Shown: piece by piece, positions 5,379 to 6,109 of the stretch
How positions within the stretch are numbered: position 1 is the stretch's first letter
Layout: every line of letters begins with the position of its first letter
NCBI GenBank assembly: GCA_018824925.1
Contig: JAHJFH010000089.1
Coordinates: 1 to 6,109 of the forward strand
Length of the DNA: 6,109 nucleotides
Origin: Thermoplasmatota archaeon
Lineage (GTDB): Archaea; Thermoplasmatota; E2; DHVEG-1
Direction: 5' to 3'
Notes under the pieces: model-generated
Databases searched by the model: none
Seen by the model: the letters and a program-made list of their open reading frames with translations, nothing else
What the model was told of the DNA's origin: nothing
Position numbers and translations under genes: made by a program

Positions 5379-5999
5379 ATGTCGGATCAGCCAGGGTTTT
5401 CTAATCCTCCGTGGGTATATTCTCCTTCTGAGGTAATGAAATGGATTAATGCAACGTATCCTACGCAGAAGGTATCGAAATCTCGTGTTGGGCGGGGTTC
5501 TAAGGAGAAATATCTGAAAGATATTGAGTTGGAGATTGATTTGAATGTTGAGAAACATGAGATTGTTCCATCGAATCATTTACTGGCGGTTCTTGAAAAG
5601 CTGGTGGGTAAGAAGGTTATTGAGGAGCAGTTTGAGTTGTTGCCGACTGCGGAGTTGTTTATTCGGGGTCTTGCTTCGGCAAAATTTCATAATATGTCAT
5701 ATATTGAAATTGATGGTGATGTGGTATATGATCATCCTGAGATTAAGGCTGATATTCGTAAGACTATTGATATTCTCACTCAGGAAGCCCATATGCGTAA
5801 GAATCCGTCGATGTTGTATCTTAAATCATTGTTAAGTGGTGTGCATAGTACGAGTGCTGAAATTTGGATTCACAAAGTTCATCCAAAAAAGGAGCATACG
5901 GTGTTGATTCGTATTACCGGTGATATTGAAGAATCATTGTTTCATCGGTTTTTGAATTATTTGAAAGGGCATTTATCGATTTCATTTACTGAAATATAA
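5379..5999 (+). CDS. Cytoplasmic protein of unknown function (206 aa)
   Basis: I do not recognise this family. I chose the ATG at 5379 over a GTG at 5370 because the TATA box at 5350-5357 predicts transcription start at about 5379 and no ribosome site precedes either codon. The product has no signal peptide or membrane segment and is charged and mixed alpha/beta. Residues 1-35 contain a Pro/Trp-rich start (PGFSNPPWVYSPSEVMKW) and a basic patch (SKSRVGRGSKEK, 30-41), which may bind nucleic acid or a partner. The middle is helical (LLAVLEKLVGKKVIEEQFEL). The C-terminal half has AEIWIHKVHPKKEHTVLIRITGDI, which looks like two beta strands, and a closing helix. Its codons favour GAG, TTG and CGT/CGG, with no AGA or AGG among its seven Arg codons, unlike the AT-ending codons of the large gene. 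It lies alone, after a terminator and with its own promoter. Confidence 0.88.
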   Translation: MSDQPGFSNPPWVYSPSEVMKWINATYPTQKVSKSRVGRGSKEKYLKDIELEIDLNVEKHEIVPSNHLLAVLEKLVGKKVIEEQFELLPTAELFIRGLASAKFHNMSYIEIDGDVVYDHPEIKADIRKTIDILTQEAHMRKNPSMLYLKSLLSGVHSTSAEIWIHKVHPKKEHTVLIRITGDIEESLFHRFLNYLKGHLSISFTEI

Positions 6000-6014
6000 A
6001 GGGGTATCTGTAAG

Positions 6015-6077
6015 TTTTTTGTTCTATCTATTGTTTAAATGGTATCTTTTTAATTGTTATAATTTTGTATTTTTTTT
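6015..6077 (+). terminator. T-rich termination region after the 5379 gene
   Basis: Three T runs follow the stop codon: T6 at 6015-6020, T5 at 6047-6051 and T8 at 6070-6077. This matches archaeal oligo-T termination, with the last run the strongest. Nothing else is supported in the final 110 bases. Confidence 0.6.
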
Positions 6078-6109
6078 CGGGTAAACGTGATTTCCGAGAT
6101 GGATATTAA

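Noticed and set aside
6087..6109. Possible start of a next gene (GTG at 6087 or ATG at 6099)
   Set aside because: Only a few codons are visible and there is no convincing ribosome site, so it cannot be supported.

Overview
This AT-rich window most likely comes from a mesophilic archaeon, probably a euryarchaeon/Thermoplasmatota-like lineage. Several signs point that way: TATA-box promoters with purine-rich BRE-like sequence upstream, a gene whose TATA-to-ATG distance implies a leaderless mRNA, oligo-T tracts without hairpins after the genes, and exported proteins built from PKD domains with short hydrophobic signal peptides. Strong Shine-Dalgarno sites are also present on the exported-protein genes. 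The lineage is an inference from gene style; no rRNA or marker gene is present.

Layout. (1) Positions 1-3465, minus strand: one very long open frame (1155 codons, no stop, C-terminus beyond the left edge). It encodes a surface/secreted protein with a signal peptide, an N-terminal module resembling bacterial thioester (TQXA/TED) domains, three PKD domains, a ~260-residue beta-rich region of unknown family, and about six propeller-like repeats. (2) Positions 3466-3918: divergent intergenic region with a promoter for each flanking gene and, in its middle, a GC-richer island (about 45% GC against 17-28% around it) holding a short ATG-less open frame and a perfect 7-bp hairpin. (3) Positions 3919-5151, plus strand: a 410-residue exported protein with an N-terminal beta-sandwich-like region, one PKD domain and an uncharacterised C-terminal domain. 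(4) Positions 5152-5378: T-rich termination region, then a TATA box. (5) Positions 5379-5999, plus strand: a 206-residue cytoplasmic protein of unknown function, probably leaderless, with codon use unlike its neighbours. (6) Positions 6000-6109: T-rich tail, no supported gene.

The two divergent exported proteins share the PKD module and similar promoter cores, so they may be co-expressed cell-surface components; this is inference. The most notable candidate is the thioester-like module (Cys99 and Gln153) at the N-terminus of the large protein. In Gram-positive adhesins such a Cys-Gln bond is used for covalent attachment to target surfaces. No mobile element, CRISPR array, tRNA or rRNA was seen.
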